A stretch of 64,000 nucleotides of DNA from Lucinisca nassula (lineage: Eukaryota; Mollusca; Bivalvia; Lucinida; Lucinidae), in assembly GCA_963580285.1 (NCBI GenBank), contig OY757015.1:148302082-148366081 (forward strand), in the 5' to 3' direction. Shown here in pieces: positions 31,413 to 43,012 of the stretch. Position 1 is the first letter of the stretch. Each line of letters begins with the position of its first letter. The translations under genes and the position numbers were made by a program. The notes under the pieces were generated by a model that ran no database searches, was not told where the DNA came from, and worked only from the letters and a program-made list of their open reading frames with translations.

Positions 31413-31620
31413 ATGCATGGACGGTCCAACTCGCACCACATTTCCTGGGCATGCTCAGAACCTATAAATGATTTACCAGTATTGACCTCTGCGTGGAAGT
31501 ATCAGGCAGCCCTTTTATTTCTTCAATCCCCACTTGGCGGAGGTAGAGTGTACGTTTATGCGGCTTTTTAGTAAGTTCAGAGAGGGTGTCGTTAATACTA
31601 ATTCAGGCAGCGTGTCCCCT
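31413..31620. repeat. duplicated block following the retroelement tail
   Basis: An old family-V piece plus ACGTTTATGCGGCTTTTTAG. It matches the region 29253-29765 once the younger SINE there is removed. Confidence 0.5.
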
Positions 31621-32209
31621 GTATCTACGAGTTTGTTACCAAAGCTGTTACTTCTAATCTTTAGTCGAGCTGTGCATTTGGTAAGTTAAAGATTGTGCCC
31701 TCTAGTTGGTCTTTGGTGTTTCTGTATCTACTTCGTCTATTCCAGTTATAAATTTATAGACCTGAACCGGCTTGTCTGCGCTTTCATGTCTACGTTCAAA
31801 TGTTGGTATCGTTCTAGCGTCAATAGTAAATATCCGGAAATCTTATCTCTAGTAGCAACAACCCATGTGACCTACGGACAAGCTTTCTGTGCTGCAGAGA
31901 TAAAGTATGTGTATTTATATAGAAATCAGTGAGTTTGCATGGAATCAGTTCTATGCTTTTCACAGTTTTTTCATGTTATATCAAAATGTCAACAAAAATG
32001 TTCTTGGGGACGGTGTAATAGTAAGAGAAGATATGGAGACAGGCCACACATGGAAAAAATTTACTTTGTGCCTTTGCCAAAGCTCACAAAAAGCATGGAA
32101 AAGTGAGCTTCAAACAACTTAATGCCAATAGAATCAATGCCTACAGATATGTATGCATGAATTTTCTTCAGTAAGGTACAGAAGGGGAGTTTCACTGCTC
32201 TCAGAGTCA
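31621..32209. other. unassigned DNA
   Basis: Short ORFs without recognisable domains (for example 31693-31932). No gene supported. Confidence 0.35.
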
Positions 32210-32673
32210 AAGCTCCACTGTTTGCTAAAAGTTCAGTTTGTTTGTTTGATTTGATGTTTACCGTCCCCGTCAACACTATATAGATCGTTCCGGAGACGTT
32301 GCTTCCAAGTTTGTTGGACTTTTACCCGATATTGCAGTGAATTGACATCCCAAGCAAGCCCTGTCACCCAATGAAACCAATAGGGTTTATAAGTATGGAC
32401 GATCCGACTCGCACCGCTTTGTCTTGGCAGGCTTAGATCCTCTAAGCGGTTTACCAGTACTCGTGTGCGATGTGCGGTCGGATTCAGCTCTGCGTGGAAG
32501 CATCATGCAGCCCATTTATTTCTTCAAGTCCCGATGGGCGGGGGCCAACTAAAAGTTCAGACATTTTCCAGCTAAATTTTGGTGAAAACACAACCTGACA
32601 CCCCTAAATTTAGAAATGGACCCCTCATCAGTGCCGTACATAAGGAGGAAGATTCCATTTGTTACAAAAAGGG
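32210..32673 (-). mobile_element. piggyBac-type MITE copy 2, with nested SINE
   Basis: Minus-strand relative of 1318-1537, ending GGG|TTAA at 32671-32677. It shares AACCTGACACCCCTAAAT and CACTGTTTGCTAAAA. The far half beyond CACTGTTTGC is lost. Interrupted by the SINE at 32237-32548. Confidence 0.55.
32237..32548 (-). mobile_element. SINE-like repeat, family V, with TSD
   Basis: Full length, flanked by the 12-bp duplication CTAAAAGTTCAG (32225-32236 and 32549-32560), so it inserted into the MITE. Confidence 0.85.
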
Positions 32674-32853
32674 TTAACTAACAATTCAACTGGAAACACA
32701 AATATTTATTTTCAGACTACTGCTTGCTATCATTGATTTTTTCCCCAACAACTCTGTTGCTGTTTTCTGTCCCCTATTCGTACATAGCTCAAGATAAGTA
32801 TTTTTTTGTGTTTTTTTTTCATGAGAAAGTTTCCTATTTATCTTATTTCCACA

Positions 32854-32965
<112 letters not shown>

Positions 32966-33004
32966 TGGTCATGATATGGGGTGGTCGTGTCTAAACCGAG
33001 ATAA

Positions 33005-33420
33005 GTGGCGCAAAATTTTAACCGAGATATGAGGCATATATACTATATATATATAAAGCCCCACATTGCAATTTATATATGTCGCCCCACAAACATAATG
33101 TTCACGAAAATGTAAATCCTTCGTTTTATGTGTTTTGTTTAGTTCCATTACGCAAGCCAGATATCGTTGATCTATATATGTATACATTTTTTACCTAGCT
33201 AAGTGGTAGAAAATGTTAACCCAGATATGAGGCATATATATATTAAACATATATAGAACCCCACAATACCAACCCAGATATGAGGCATGTATATATTATA
33301 CATATATAAAGCCCCACAATACCCTTTATATATGTCGCCCCACAAACATTACGTTCATGAAAAATACAAAAAAAATCCTTGTTTTTATTTGTCTTCTCTA
33401 GGGCCATACATCCGCGAATT
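33005..33420 (+). repeat. AT-rich direct repeat, two to three units
   Basis: GAGATATGAGGCATATATA, ATATATAAAGCCCCACA and ATATGTCGCCCCACAAACAT occur around 33023-33100 and again at 33280-33350, with a partial unit near 33220. A diverged relative sits at 51480-51625. Confidence 0.65.
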
Positions 33421-33869
33421 TCGTAAACGTGTATGCCTCTAAGTTACGTGGTTTGGAGTAAAGCCTCAGTCTCACCGCTACGTAGTGAGGGCTATGCTTT
33501 ACTACATGTACATTAATTTTGCGCCGTTTTGTAGGGAAGCGATACCAAGCAATAACTCCAAAAAAAAAAAAAAAAAAAAACAACCTGAAACGTAATAAAA
33601 CGTAGAATAAAACGTAGCAAATATATTAAGGCGTAGGAAACCGATTGTTATGCGTATTATCGCGCTATACTGCTTTTTACGTTTTTATACGTATTGACGT
33701 TTTAGTGCGTTTCTTTTCGTACGGGTTTTTGCAAGGTATACGCTACGCTAAGAATTTTAAAGCAAACGCAGTTGGGTCACATATTTAGCCATATACATGT
33801 ATAACCGTGTGCACTACGCTCGAAAAAGCAATTTTGTGGGAAAGTTACTGTCACGTTGGCTATCCGCTA

Positions 33870-33978
33870 GATTTCATGATCAATCTTACCGAAAGAATGT
33901 TGCCGACCCCAGCAGGTATCGAACCCGCGTCCTCCTGATCAGCAGTCAGACGTGCGTACGACTGAGCTATAGAGGCCG
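33870..33978 (-). mobile_element. tRNA-derived SINE, family Q, head only
   Basis: The minus strand shows box A (CTATAGCTCAGTCGTACGC) and box B (GGGTTCGATACCTGC), followed by the body start GGTCGGCAACATTCTTTCGG. A retroelement-tail fragment abuts it at 33833-33870. Confidence 0.65.
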
Positions 33979-34008
33979 GCGAATACTTTTGTATCACAAA
34001 AAATAATC

Positions 34009-34312
34009 CTGCCCGCGCCCATCAGGCCTGACGAAATAGATGGGCTGCATGATGCTTCAAAGCAGAGCTGAAACCGACCCGTAAACGAGTACTGGTAAGC
34101 GGCTTAGATAATCTAAGCCTGCCCAGGCAATGCGGTGCGAGTCGGACCGTCCATGCTTAGACACATTATGGGTTTCATTGGGTGGCACGGCTTGAGATGT
34201 CATTTCATCTCAATGTCGGGTAAAAGTCCCACAAAATTGGACGCAAGGTCTCCAAAATGACCTTTACAGTGTTGACGGGGACGTTAAACCTCAGATCAAA
34301 CAAACAAAATCT
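34009..34312 (+). mobile_element. SINE-like repeat, family V
   Basis: Full-length plus-strand copy ending GGGGACGTTAAACCTCAGAT and an AAAC tail. A TSD is not obvious. Confidence 0.75.
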
Positions 34313-34326
34313 CAACAATTAAATTC

Positions 34327-34560
34327 AATTTTTGTTCGATTGTTTGTCAAACGACCCGAAGTTATAATGGGTATTAGGTTTTCTTTGCTAAAGTCCACGT
34401 GGTTTTAACAAATTTATAGGAAAATAGCCGCGTTGAGGTCAGAGTATTGCGTCAGAGTGTTATCTATAGAATTTGGACTGGAATCAAGTGTTGTGTTTGA
34501 CAACCAGTGTAGACACAGATCAGACGCCGTTGAACGCGATGTCTGATCATGGTCTACCGT
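34327..34560 (+). repeat. interspersed repeat R, copy 1
   Basis: Matches 59050-59290: a TTGTCAAACGACCC-type start, AAGTCCACGTGG, TCAGAGTNTTGCGT, then a small palindrome (GATCAGACGCCG / ATGTCTGATC). Confidence 0.5.
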
Positions 34561-34630
34561 GTTTGCTTACGTACGCGATATCGTATCAGGGTCTATACAA
34601 ATATCTTACAATGCAGGTCTGTAAAAGTTA

Positions 34631-34671
34631 GTGTTGACGGGGACGTTAAACTTTAAATCAAACAAGTAAAA
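34631..34671 (+). mobile_element. extremely truncated family-V SINE with TSD
   Basis: Only about 41 bp of the SINE 3' end (GTGTTGACGGGGACGTTAAA and tail). It is flanked by CTGTAAAAGTTA at 34619-34630 and 34672-34683. Confidence 0.8.
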
Positions 34672-35210
34672 CTGTAAAAGTTAAGCGAAATGTCAACAGT
34701 TTACTTACCGTTCAGGATCATTTTCCAACCTAGACTCAGATACAAGTGCTTCAGTGCTTTGATTTATAAAAGCTTGATATTTTTCATTATTTCGGCTGCA
34801 AATGTAGATTGCGGGTGCTCGTTAGAATCATCCGCAATGGTTCAGTGGTAGTTTTTTACGAATGTAGGAAAAAAAGTCACAGGGGGGAAAAAGTTTGGGA
34901 AAAACAGTCACGGAAAAACAAGTCACAAAATTTGTTTGAATAATGTTTTCATTAGTGTTATGTGAGTGCCACTGCTAAAATGTCATCTTTAATGTCAGAT
35001 ATAACATAAGTTAGATGGAAACTTTTGACAGCCTGTGTTAATTTAGCCTAAATATAGACTATGGGTCGTTGTTAGGACAGCCTCAATGGGGTGGTGCAAT
35101 CTATGTTTTTGAACCGAAAATAAGGCATAGAATATTGGCAATGACTAACGAGGACTGACCACGGAGTTTCCCATCTTTTAAGACACTTAAGAGTCTTGAC
35201 ATTACAATTA
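34672..35210. other. MITE remnants and unassigned DNA
   Basis: Single decayed hairpin-arm pieces near 34785-34840 (GATTGCGGGTGCTCGTTAG) and 35040-35130. No gene. Confidence 0.4.
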
Positions 35211-35486
35211 CATAACGAAAACAGGCCTATATAATTTTGACCCCCCTTGAACCCCACTTTTATATAGTAAAACTGGGGTTTACAGGGGTAAACCTTATTT
35301 TTCTTATTCCTGCTCTATAGATTGTGGGTACTCGTTAGAACCGCCTCGATGAGGCGGTGCTAACGAGTGCCCACAATCTATGTTTTGAGCAGAAATAAGA
35401 AAAATATCACAATTTTTCATCTTGAACTTTTTATTTTTTCGGCGATAAAGATGGCAATGTATTTGTATTGGCGTGTTTGCGTAATG
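35211..35486. mobile_element. hairpin MITE, family 1 (copy h)
   Basis: Ends CATAACGAAAACAGGCCTAT and ATTGGCGTGTTTGCGTAATG. Central palindrome at about 35317-35391 with one mismatch (GAGGCGGTGCTAACGAG). Confidence 0.85.
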
Positions 35487-35514
35487 ATACGCCCGTGAGA
35501 TTAAACTTAGCTAG

Positions 35515-35715
35515 AAGTAGCATTTTTCGGATGAACGCATTTTTTTCTTATTTCTGTCACAAATATACATCGTGGGTGCTGAATCGAACCGGCTCAGTTA
35601 GATGCTTCTAACAGGTACCCACAATCTATATTTATAAGCAAAAATGAGGACTGTAATGGATAATCCGTAAACCCCATTTTCTATATATAGGTTTGGGTTT
35701 ACCGGGGTATACGCA
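35515..35715. mobile_element. hairpin MITE remnant
   Basis: CATCGTGGGTGCTGAATCG and AACAGGTACCCACAATCTAT are the decayed arms. AGGTTTGGGTTTACCGGGGT matches the flank. Truncated. Confidence 0.55.
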
Positions 35716-35850
35716 ACAAATTAGGTAGACAGGACCAATATTCACACCTTTGAGCAAGTTATATAAACACTGAACTAATTGACAATAACCAACCATCTTT
35801 AACATGGCATCAGAAAAATTGATTAATGTACAATCTTTTATTAGTGGATT

Positions 35851-37608
35851 TTTTAGCTCACCTGTCACGTAGTGACAAGGTGAGCTTTTGGGATCACTTT
35901 TTGTCCGTCGTCCGTGCGTGCGTCCGTAAACTTTTCTTCAAACGACATCTCCTCCTAAACCACAGATCGTATTTTGACCAAACTTCACAGGAATGATCCT
36001 TAGGTGGTCCCCTTTCAAAGTTGTCCAAATGGTTCCGGTCTGTTGCACATATAGGTCACAGTAGCCAAAAATAGATTTTTTCACCGCAAACTTAAAAAAT
36101 CTTCTTCTCTGAAACCGCAAGGCCCAGGTCTTTGATATTTGGTATGAAGCTTCATCTAGTGGACCTCTACCAAGATTGTTCAAATTATAGTGCTGGGGCC
36201 AAAAATGCCCCCGCACGGGGGCCCTTTGGTTTTACATGGGCTTATATTGGGAAAATCTTTAAAAATCTTCTTCTCTGAAACCGCAAGGCCCAGGTCTTTG
36301 ATATTTGGTTTGAAGCTTCATCTAGTGGACCCCTACCAAGATTGTTCAAATTATAGTGCTGGAGCTAAAAATGTCCCCGCACGGGGACCCTTTTGTTTTA
36401 CTAGGGCTTATATAGGGAAAATCTTGAAAAATCTTCTTCTCTGAAACCGCAAGGCCCAGGTCTTTGATATTTGGTATGAAGCTTCATCTAGTGGACCCCT
36501 ACCAAGATTGGTCAAATTATAGTGCTGGGGCCAAAAATGCCCCCGCACGGGGGCCCTTTGGTTTTACATGGGCTTGGAAAGGGAAAATCTTCTTCTCTGA
36601 AACCGCAATGCCCAGGTCTTTTATATTTGGTATGAAGCTTCATCTAGTGGACCCCTACCAAGATTGTTCAAATTATAGTGCTGGAACTAAAAATGCCCCC
36701 CACACGGGGGCCCTTTGGTTTTACATGGGCTTATATTGGGAAAATCTTTAAAAATCTTCTTCTCTGAAACCGCAAGGCCCAGGTCTTTGATATTTGGTAT
36801 GAAGCTTCATCTAGTGGACCCCTGCCAAGATTATTCAAATTATAGTGCTGGGGCCAAAAATGCCCCAGCACCAGGGCCCTTTTGTTTCCTTGAAAAATCT
36901 TCTTCTCTGAAACTGCAAGGCCCAGGTCTTTGATATTTGGTATGAAGCTTCATCTTGTGGACCTCTACCAAGATTGTTCAAATTATAGGCCTTGGACCAA
37001 AAATGCCCCCGCTCCGGGGCCCTTTGGTTTTACATAGACGTATATAGGGAAAATCTTGAAAAATCTTCTTCTTTGAAACCACAAGGCTTAGGTCTTCGAT
37101 ATTTGTTATGAAGCTTCAGCTAGTGGACCTCTATAAAGATTGTTCAAATTATAGCCCTGAGACCAAAAATGCCTCAGCCATGTGGCCCTTTGGTTTTACA
37201 TAGACTTATATAGGGAAAATCTTTAAAAATCATCTTCTCTGAAACACAAGGCTTAGGTCTTTGATATTTGTTATGAAGCTTCAGCTAGTGGACCTCTACC
37301 AAGATTGTTCAAATTATAGCCCTGGGGCAAAAAATGCCCCTGCTCCGGGGCCCTTTGGTTTAACATAGACTTATATAGGGAAAATCTTGTTTTACATAGA
37401 CTTCTATATGCAGGGTAAACCTTTAAAATCTTCTTCTCTGAAACCAGAAAGCCCAGGTCTTTCATATTCGATATGAAGTTTCATCTTGTGGACCTCTACC
37501 AAGATTGTTCAAATTATAGCCCTGGGGCCAAAATTGACCCTGCCCGGGGCCCACTTGTAATACATTGGATCAGGTGAGCGAACCAGGGCCCTCTGGGCCC
37601 TCTTGTTT
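35851..37608 (+). mobile_element. pearl/Helitron-like non-autonomous element 3
   Basis: The 5' hairpin AGCTCACCTGTCAC / GTGACAAGGTGAGCT (35855-35886) is followed by GTCCGTCGTCCGTGCGTGCG (GTCC microsatellite). Nine tandem units of about 166 bp follow, then the 3' hairpin GGGCCCTCTGGGCCC and TCTTGTTT. No coding capacity. ORFs of 72-95 residues here are frames of the tandem unit. Confidence 0.7.
36101..37530 (+). repeat. tandem array inside element 3, about 166-bp unit
   Basis: CTTCTTCTCTGAAACCGCAA-type starts at 36101, 36267, 36433, 36589, 36756, 36899, 37065, 37231 and 37430 (mostly 166 apart, with 143-199 where indels occur). Each unit contains GCCCCCGCACGGGGGCCC, itself a hairpin. Confidence 0.85.
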
Positions 37609-37790
37609 CTATATTTTTTATTTGTGAATTTTTTCCGTGATTTTTTTTTTCCTGTGACCAGTTTTTACTACCTCATATTAACTTGCCTGTGCATCGAATA
37701 ACCTTGTAAAAATGATCTTATTTTAATCAAACATTATTTGCGAAATTAAATTTTCTTTTGTAGTTTTATATATTTATTATTTTCATTTTT

Positions 37791-37821
<31 letters not shown>

Positions 37822-37967
37822 GTATTTATTTTTATGTATTTGGAGACAGTATAAAAGAGTCCTGGCAATGTATTTTCTACACTTATTACATCCAGCAAAG
37901 ACACATATCAGCCTAAACATCTGGGTTGTCTGATCGGAGTCCTCACTAGGTGCACGAAGAAACAATG
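37609..37967. other. unassigned AT-rich, T-run-rich DNA
   Basis: ATT/TTT-rich low complexity around 37750-37830. No gene. Confidence 0.4.
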
Positions 37968-38145
37968 GGACCACTAAGCATGCCCAAGGAAATTGGTGTG
38001 AGTCAGACCGTTCAGTGCATATTAGCCTTTTGGTTTCATTTGGCGGCAGGGCTTGAGCTTTGTCGGGTAAAAGTCCTACAACATTTAAAGGAACGTCTCC
38101 ATTACGGGGACGTTCAATCTCAATTCAGTAAAAAATAAATAAACA
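37968..38145 (+). mobile_element. SINE-like repeat, family V (old, truncated)
   Basis: Retains GGTTTCATTTGGCGGCAGGG, TCGGGTAAAAGTCC and ACGGGGACGTTCAATCTC with internal deletions. Confidence 0.55.
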
Positions 38146-39092
38146 AAAAAAAAAAAATTCCCATAATGCGCATCGCGAATGTAGACCTTGCTGTGTTCAG
38201 GCTGATTAGTGATGATTATCGTCGATAAAGCAGGTGTCAGTTTCGTAATCGTGTGTATAACGAGCGTTTCTGAGGTTTTGACACTCTACCGCAAACGTGT
38301 CATGCTATAATTCTTTCCTATCAGTCGACCTTTTGTGTATTTTGAGTTTTAAGTCCCATCAACAGCTAAGGTCATACGGAGACAAGACTATTCCGAACGT
38401 CTCGAACACGCGACGCAGACAATTACCTTTGTACTAAGGCATTATACTGTATATAACAATGCCAAATGCTTCTTGTTTTTTTTTGTGTGTTTTTTTTTTT
38501 TTTTTTTTTTTTGCATAAACCTGATGCATTTGTTTTCGCTAAAGCATTTATCCAAAGCAAATACATGAGTGAGCACACACATTCAATGATGTTTTAACTT
38601 TCATTCTGTTCTTACTGATTTTGTTTTATTGTTTTAATTTTCTTGTCTTCTTTTCTGGTTTTAATCCTCGTAAATATCGGACAGGAAATGTCCCTTCTTG
38701 TGTCGGGGTTGGCGATGCTGTTCGGAAAGAAAGGCACTGGAAAAGGCTAATGGAAATAAAGTCACAGATAAAACTTAAAAAAAGTCACAAATAGAAAAAA
38801 TAGAAATCATCCATTTTCAAAATATATAATGAGTAAATAAAAGTAACGTCAACACCTGCAAACCCGACATTTCCCGGTGTCAAACCCTTTAGCCTAAAGA
38901 TACCAAGAAAACCTGACTTGGAAATTGTTGCCTATTTATCACTGTTTATTCACTCTGCTGCATCTTCTTACAAACTTTTTTAAAAATACTTTTTTTTTTG
39001 GCAAACAGTAAACATTGTAGACCCAGATCAGATTGCTTCACGAAGAGGAGCAAAATATGAAAAAATACGAATACCCCCTGTAAGCCCTACTT
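38146..39092. other. unassigned AT-rich DNA
   Basis: Contains a poly(T) run near 38490-38512 and a fragment (AAGTCCCATCAACAGCTAAG, about 38350) that recurs weakly near 60925. No gene. Confidence 0.35.
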
Positions 39093-39896
39093 TTTATGCC
39101 CCCGCCTTTCGAAAAATGGTGGAAGGGCATATAGCATTGCCACTGTCCGTCAGTCCGTTCGTCCGTCCGAAACTTAAAAATGCGAAGTTGGTTGGTTGAT
39201 TTGTGGTTTAACGTCCCCGTCAACACTGTAAAGGTCATTTTGGAGACGTTGCTTCCGATTTTGTGGGACTTTTACCCGACATTGAGATGAAATGGCATCT
39301 CAAGACCTGTCGCCCAATGAAACGAATAGGGTTTATTAGCATGGGCGGTCCGCATCGCACCGCGCTTCCTGGACAGGCTTAGATCCTCTAAGCGGTTAAC
39401 CAGTAGTAGTGTGCGGTCCGAATTTAGCTCTGCGTGGAAGCATCATGCATCCAATAGATTTCTTCAAGCCCCTATGGGCGGGGCCGGCTTAAACGAAGTC
39501 AATAACTTATTTTGGGATGGATTTTGAAATTACTTTGTAGAATTGTTAATTATTATGAGACGATGTGTCACGTGCAAGACCCAGGTCAGTACCGCCAAGG
39601 TCAAGGACATACTTAGAGGTCAAAGTTCCAAAAAGGGTCCGAAACTTAAACGCAGTCAATAACTTTCTTATTCTGGATGGATTTTGAAATTACTTGGCAG
39701 AAATGTTGGGCATCATGGGACAATCTGTCTGACACAAAACCAAGGTCCTTACCGCCAAGGTCAATGTCATACTTAGAGGTCAAATGTGGAAAAAAGGGTC
39801 CATAACTTAAACACCGTCAATAACTTTCTGTGGATTAATACGAACATAGGCATATTTTCACGCGGGGGCATCCGTGTCCTTTGGACGCATTTCTAG
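39093..39896 (+). mobile_element. pearl/Helitron-like non-autonomous element 4, with nested SINE
   Basis: 5' end GCCCCCGCCTTTCGAAAAAT then GGGCATATAGCATTGCC and GTCCGTCCG. About two tandem units of roughly 154 bp (AACTTAAACGCAGTCAATAA at about 39490, 39644, 39798). The 3' end is the hairpin GTCCTTTGGAC and then CTAG, matching the Helitron rule of hairpin plus CTRR. Interrupted by a SINE at 39189-39487. Confidence 0.6.
39189..39487 (-). mobile_element. SINE-like repeat, family V
   Basis: Full-length minus-strand copy. Element-4 sequence (ACTTAAA...GCGAAG / CTTAAACGAAG) is partly duplicated on both sides. Confidence 0.75.
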
Positions 39897-40374
39897 TCTC
39901 TTCATAAAATGGGGGTTAGAGGGGTGTTCATTGCTCGGACTTGTTAACATTATGAATGGTTGTGATTATCACCAACAATTCTAAGAAAAACAAGATAAAA
40001 ACCATTTCTGTGACTTTTCTTCCATTATTTATTTCCTACCCAAACCTGTGACTTTTTTCCGTTACTTTTTTCTTGTGCCTTTCGCTCCTTTATTCCTTCC
40101 TGCTGCATAATAAACGTAGATTGTCGCTGCATATACATGAGCTGTGAAAAGCGGGATTTTCAAATTACAACATGACGGTTTATCATCATCGTCGTCCTCA
40201 TGGCCGTTATGGTCGTCGTCATCATCATAATGCTACATGTATATGACGACATTCCACAAAAAGCAGTCTCACTTAAATCCATGTTTCAGATATATCAGGA
40301 ACAGATTACCTCAGAACTATAACGCAGCCAGAATTGTTGCTCTTGTTCACACTTGATTTGTAAACTTTATCCAG
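39897..40374. other. unassigned DNA
   Basis: A CATCATCGTCGTC low-complexity patch at about 40185-40230. No gene. Confidence 0.35.
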
Positions 40375-40745
40375 TTCACGTACTGAACCCCTCACAAACC
40401 CACTTTATGTAGGCAAAGTGAGTTTTGCAATGTTATATATTTTTATTCATGCTGCTGTCACACATACATCCGAGTCAACACTATTTTAGGTCATTTTGGA
40501 GACGTTGTTTCCGACTATGTGGAAATTTTTAACATCCCAAAGAAACCGCAGGGGTTTAAGGCTCGGCCAGATTCGCACCAATATGTCTGGGCAGGCTTTG
40601 ACCTTCTACGCGGTTTACGAAAACTCGAATGTTCAGTCGGTTTCAGCTCTGAGCAGTCCAGTCTTAATCTATTTCTTCCAGCTCCAATGGGTGGGTTGAG
40701 GACACATGAGATACTATGTTTTGAGCAGAAATAAGAACGAAGTAT
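40375..40745. mobile_element. family-2 MITE remnant with nested SINE
   Basis: The CCCACTTTATGTAGGC flank (about 40400) and TATGTTTTGAGCAGAAATAA (about 40711) are outer parts of a hairpin MITE. An old minus-strand family-V SINE (about 40471-40695) sits between them. Confidence 0.5.
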
Positions 40746-40801
40746 GTTAACGTAGTGCGAGTATCGCAGGCGACGATATTTTGACACAGACGTTTAAACT
40801 A

Positions 40802-42086
40802 CGAGGGTAGGCTGAAAAGTTCTGAGCCTGACCAAGAAGCAGGCATCGAACAGCCATGAAATTTTGTATTCATTAAATCCAAACCTTTATTACTTGATTT
40901 GACTCAAATGAGTTCAAGTTTACCTGCAATAACGTAGAAATTCTAGACTTTGAAAATTGATACTAGCACGTTTTTGAGGAAATGGACAAAATCTAGCATC
41001 GTGGTGTCATCAAGTACCTCCATAAAAATGGGTTAGCTCCTAAGGGCATTCATGCCGATATGGTTGCTACATTAGGGGATGATGCTCCTTCGTATGCAAC
41101 CGTGAAAAGGTGGGCAGCAAATTTTAAGATGGCAAGGACAGCATTGAAGATGATGACTGGTGTGGACGACCAACAACGGCAACAACTGAGGAAACCATCA
41201 GCCAAGTGCACAGGGCCGTGATGGATGACAGGCGTTTAACTGTGAATCAGTTATTTAACACTGTTGGCATCTCCCGTGAACGAGTAGAGAACATTCTACA
41301 CAGGGAATTAGGAATGTCGAAGGTTTCCGCCAGATAGGTGCCACGGCTTTTGACGCCTGACCAAAAGTTGACCAGACTGAACCTGTCACAAGCCAACTTG
41401 GCTATTTTTGAAGCAGACCAAGATGGTTTTCTTGACCGTTTTGTCACTCAGGATGAGTGTTGGGTTCATCACTTTGAACCACAGACAATCATGCAATGGA
41501 AGCACCCTGGCTCACCCCCTCCAAGGAAGGCAAAGGTTGTCTCCTCTGCAGGGAAGGTGATGGTATCAGTGTTCTTGGATGCCAAGGGCATAACATTCAT
41601 AGATTACTTTCATAAGTGCAGAACAATTAATGGGGAGTATTATGCAGATCTGCTAAAACAATTGCGAAAAGCAATTAAGGCTAAACGACCCGGAAAATTG
41701 ACATAAGGGGTCTTGTTCCATCAGGACAATGCGCCTGCTCATAAATCGATTGTCGCAATGGCTGCTGCGCATGACTGTGGCTTCACACTTGTCGATCACC
41801 CTCCGTATTCACCTGATCTAGCTCCATCAGATTATTTCCTGTTTCCAAACATGAAAAAGCACTTGGCTTGGCAGCATTATCGGTCAGGCGAGGAGGTGAT
41901 AGCTTCTGTGGAGGAGTTTTTCAGGGACCAAGATGAGACCTTCTATACCACTGGGATCCAAGGACTCCAGCATCGCTGGAGGAAGTGTGTGGACAGGAAG
42001 GGAGACTATGTTGAAAAATAAGGCACTTTCAGCATGGACAAACCATTGGATCTTGGTCAGGCTCAGAACTTTTCAGCCTACCCTCG
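40802..42086 (+). mobile_element. mariner transposon (defective)
   Basis: 1285 bp with perfect 36-bp TIRs (start CGAGGGTAGGCTGAAAAGTT; the inverse ends at 42086). TA target duplications lie at 40800-40801 and 42087-42088. It encodes a broken D34D transposase. The perfect TIRs suggest it could still have been mobilised in trans, or that it inserted fairly recently relative to its ORF decay. Confidence 0.95.
40982..42021 (+). pseudogene. mariner transposase pseudogene
   Basis: About 346 codons, the usual mariner length. N-terminal helix-turn-helix region (for example IHADMVATLGDDAPSYATVK). The catalytic triad region is intact in sequence: D in TQDECWVHHFEP, D in FHQDNAPAHKS, and the third D in YSPDLAPSDYF with 34 residues between the last two (D34D). 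Breaks visible: TAG at 40994-40996 (codon 5), a frameshift near 41129-41130, TAG at 41335-41337 and TAA at 41704-41706; the last two look like point mutations. The frame ends at TAA 42019-42021. It cannot produce active transposase. Confidence 0.93.
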
Positions 42087-42893
42087 TATCAAGTACCAAG
42101 TCCGAGTAATAACTTCTCTTGTAGACCCCACTTCATATGAAAATTTGGTCTCACACAGATGCATTTTTTCATTATTTAATTCGATAACACAAACGTATGT
42201 TAAAAAGAGGATATTACACGAGTGGTCATTTCATATGAAATTTATAAACGAGCCTTTGGCGAGTTTCATACATTTCATATAAAATGACCGCTCATGTAAG
42301 GTTCTTTTTATCATATGGACACTTCAAATTGGATTTCATCGCCCTTAAATTTGACAAAAAAATCCACATAAATACATGGCTGACATGGACGTCGTCCTGG
42401 CGTTACCGCTAAAGCGTTACCGCTAAAGTGTTGTTTCACGTGTGGTCATACGATTTTTATTACACGACGCTATCCACTGCTTATCAACTTCGTCATAGGA
42501 TAAAAAGAGGATCTTACATGAATGTTCATGTATTATTGAATTTATTAAATGAATTGAGAAAAGGGATAAAATGCGAGGCTTGCCGAGCATTTATCCCTTT
42601 TCCTCAACGAGTTTAAAGAATTCAGTAATACATGAGCACGAATGCACGCTTCTATTTATCATATGTCATTTAAAACGCATTTTATTCACGATTGTTTTAC
42701 AAAGATATGAATATTCCGCTATTAGAAAACGCGACGTCGTTAAGGACGTCGTACATGCAACGTAACGGGGCTCATCTTACTAATTTGCACATTTACTCGT
42801 AATCCACTAGTGGATTACGGAATTTATTACATGGCGTTATTACACTCTTAGACGCGACGTCATATGATAAATACAGATCATTCATTCTCCTAT
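42087..42893. other. AT-rich DNA with foldback segments
   Basis: Inverted repeats: 42219-42297 (GTGGTCATTTCATATGAAAT with AAATGACCGCTCATGT) and 42555-42612 (AAAAGGGATAAAATGCGAGG with AGCATTTATCCCTTTTC). They are probably parts of an old foldback element. No gene. Confidence 0.45.
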
Positions 42894-43012
42894 TCGAAAT
42901 ATAGAATTTATAAACCTCTGGGGGTAAACCAATCCGATAAAGAAACGAGTGCGAAGCACGAGTTTCTTTACCGGATTGTTTTACCTCCAGAGGTTTAAAC
43001 ATCCCATATTTT
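42894..43012. repeat. foldback repeat (better copy)
   Basis: AAACCTCTGGGGGTAAACCA then AATCCGATAAAGAAACGAGT, with the inverse arm CCGGATTGTTTTACCTCCAG and AGGTTTAAAC. Arms are about 45 bp with a short GCGAAGC loop. Relative at 14995-15085. Confidence 0.65.

Noticed and set aside
36190..36933. ORFs of 72-95 residues with repeated KLHLVDPYQDCSNYSAG-like peptide
   Set aside because: They are periodic translations of the 166-bp tandem unit; frames break at unit indels and no start or stop logic is conserved.
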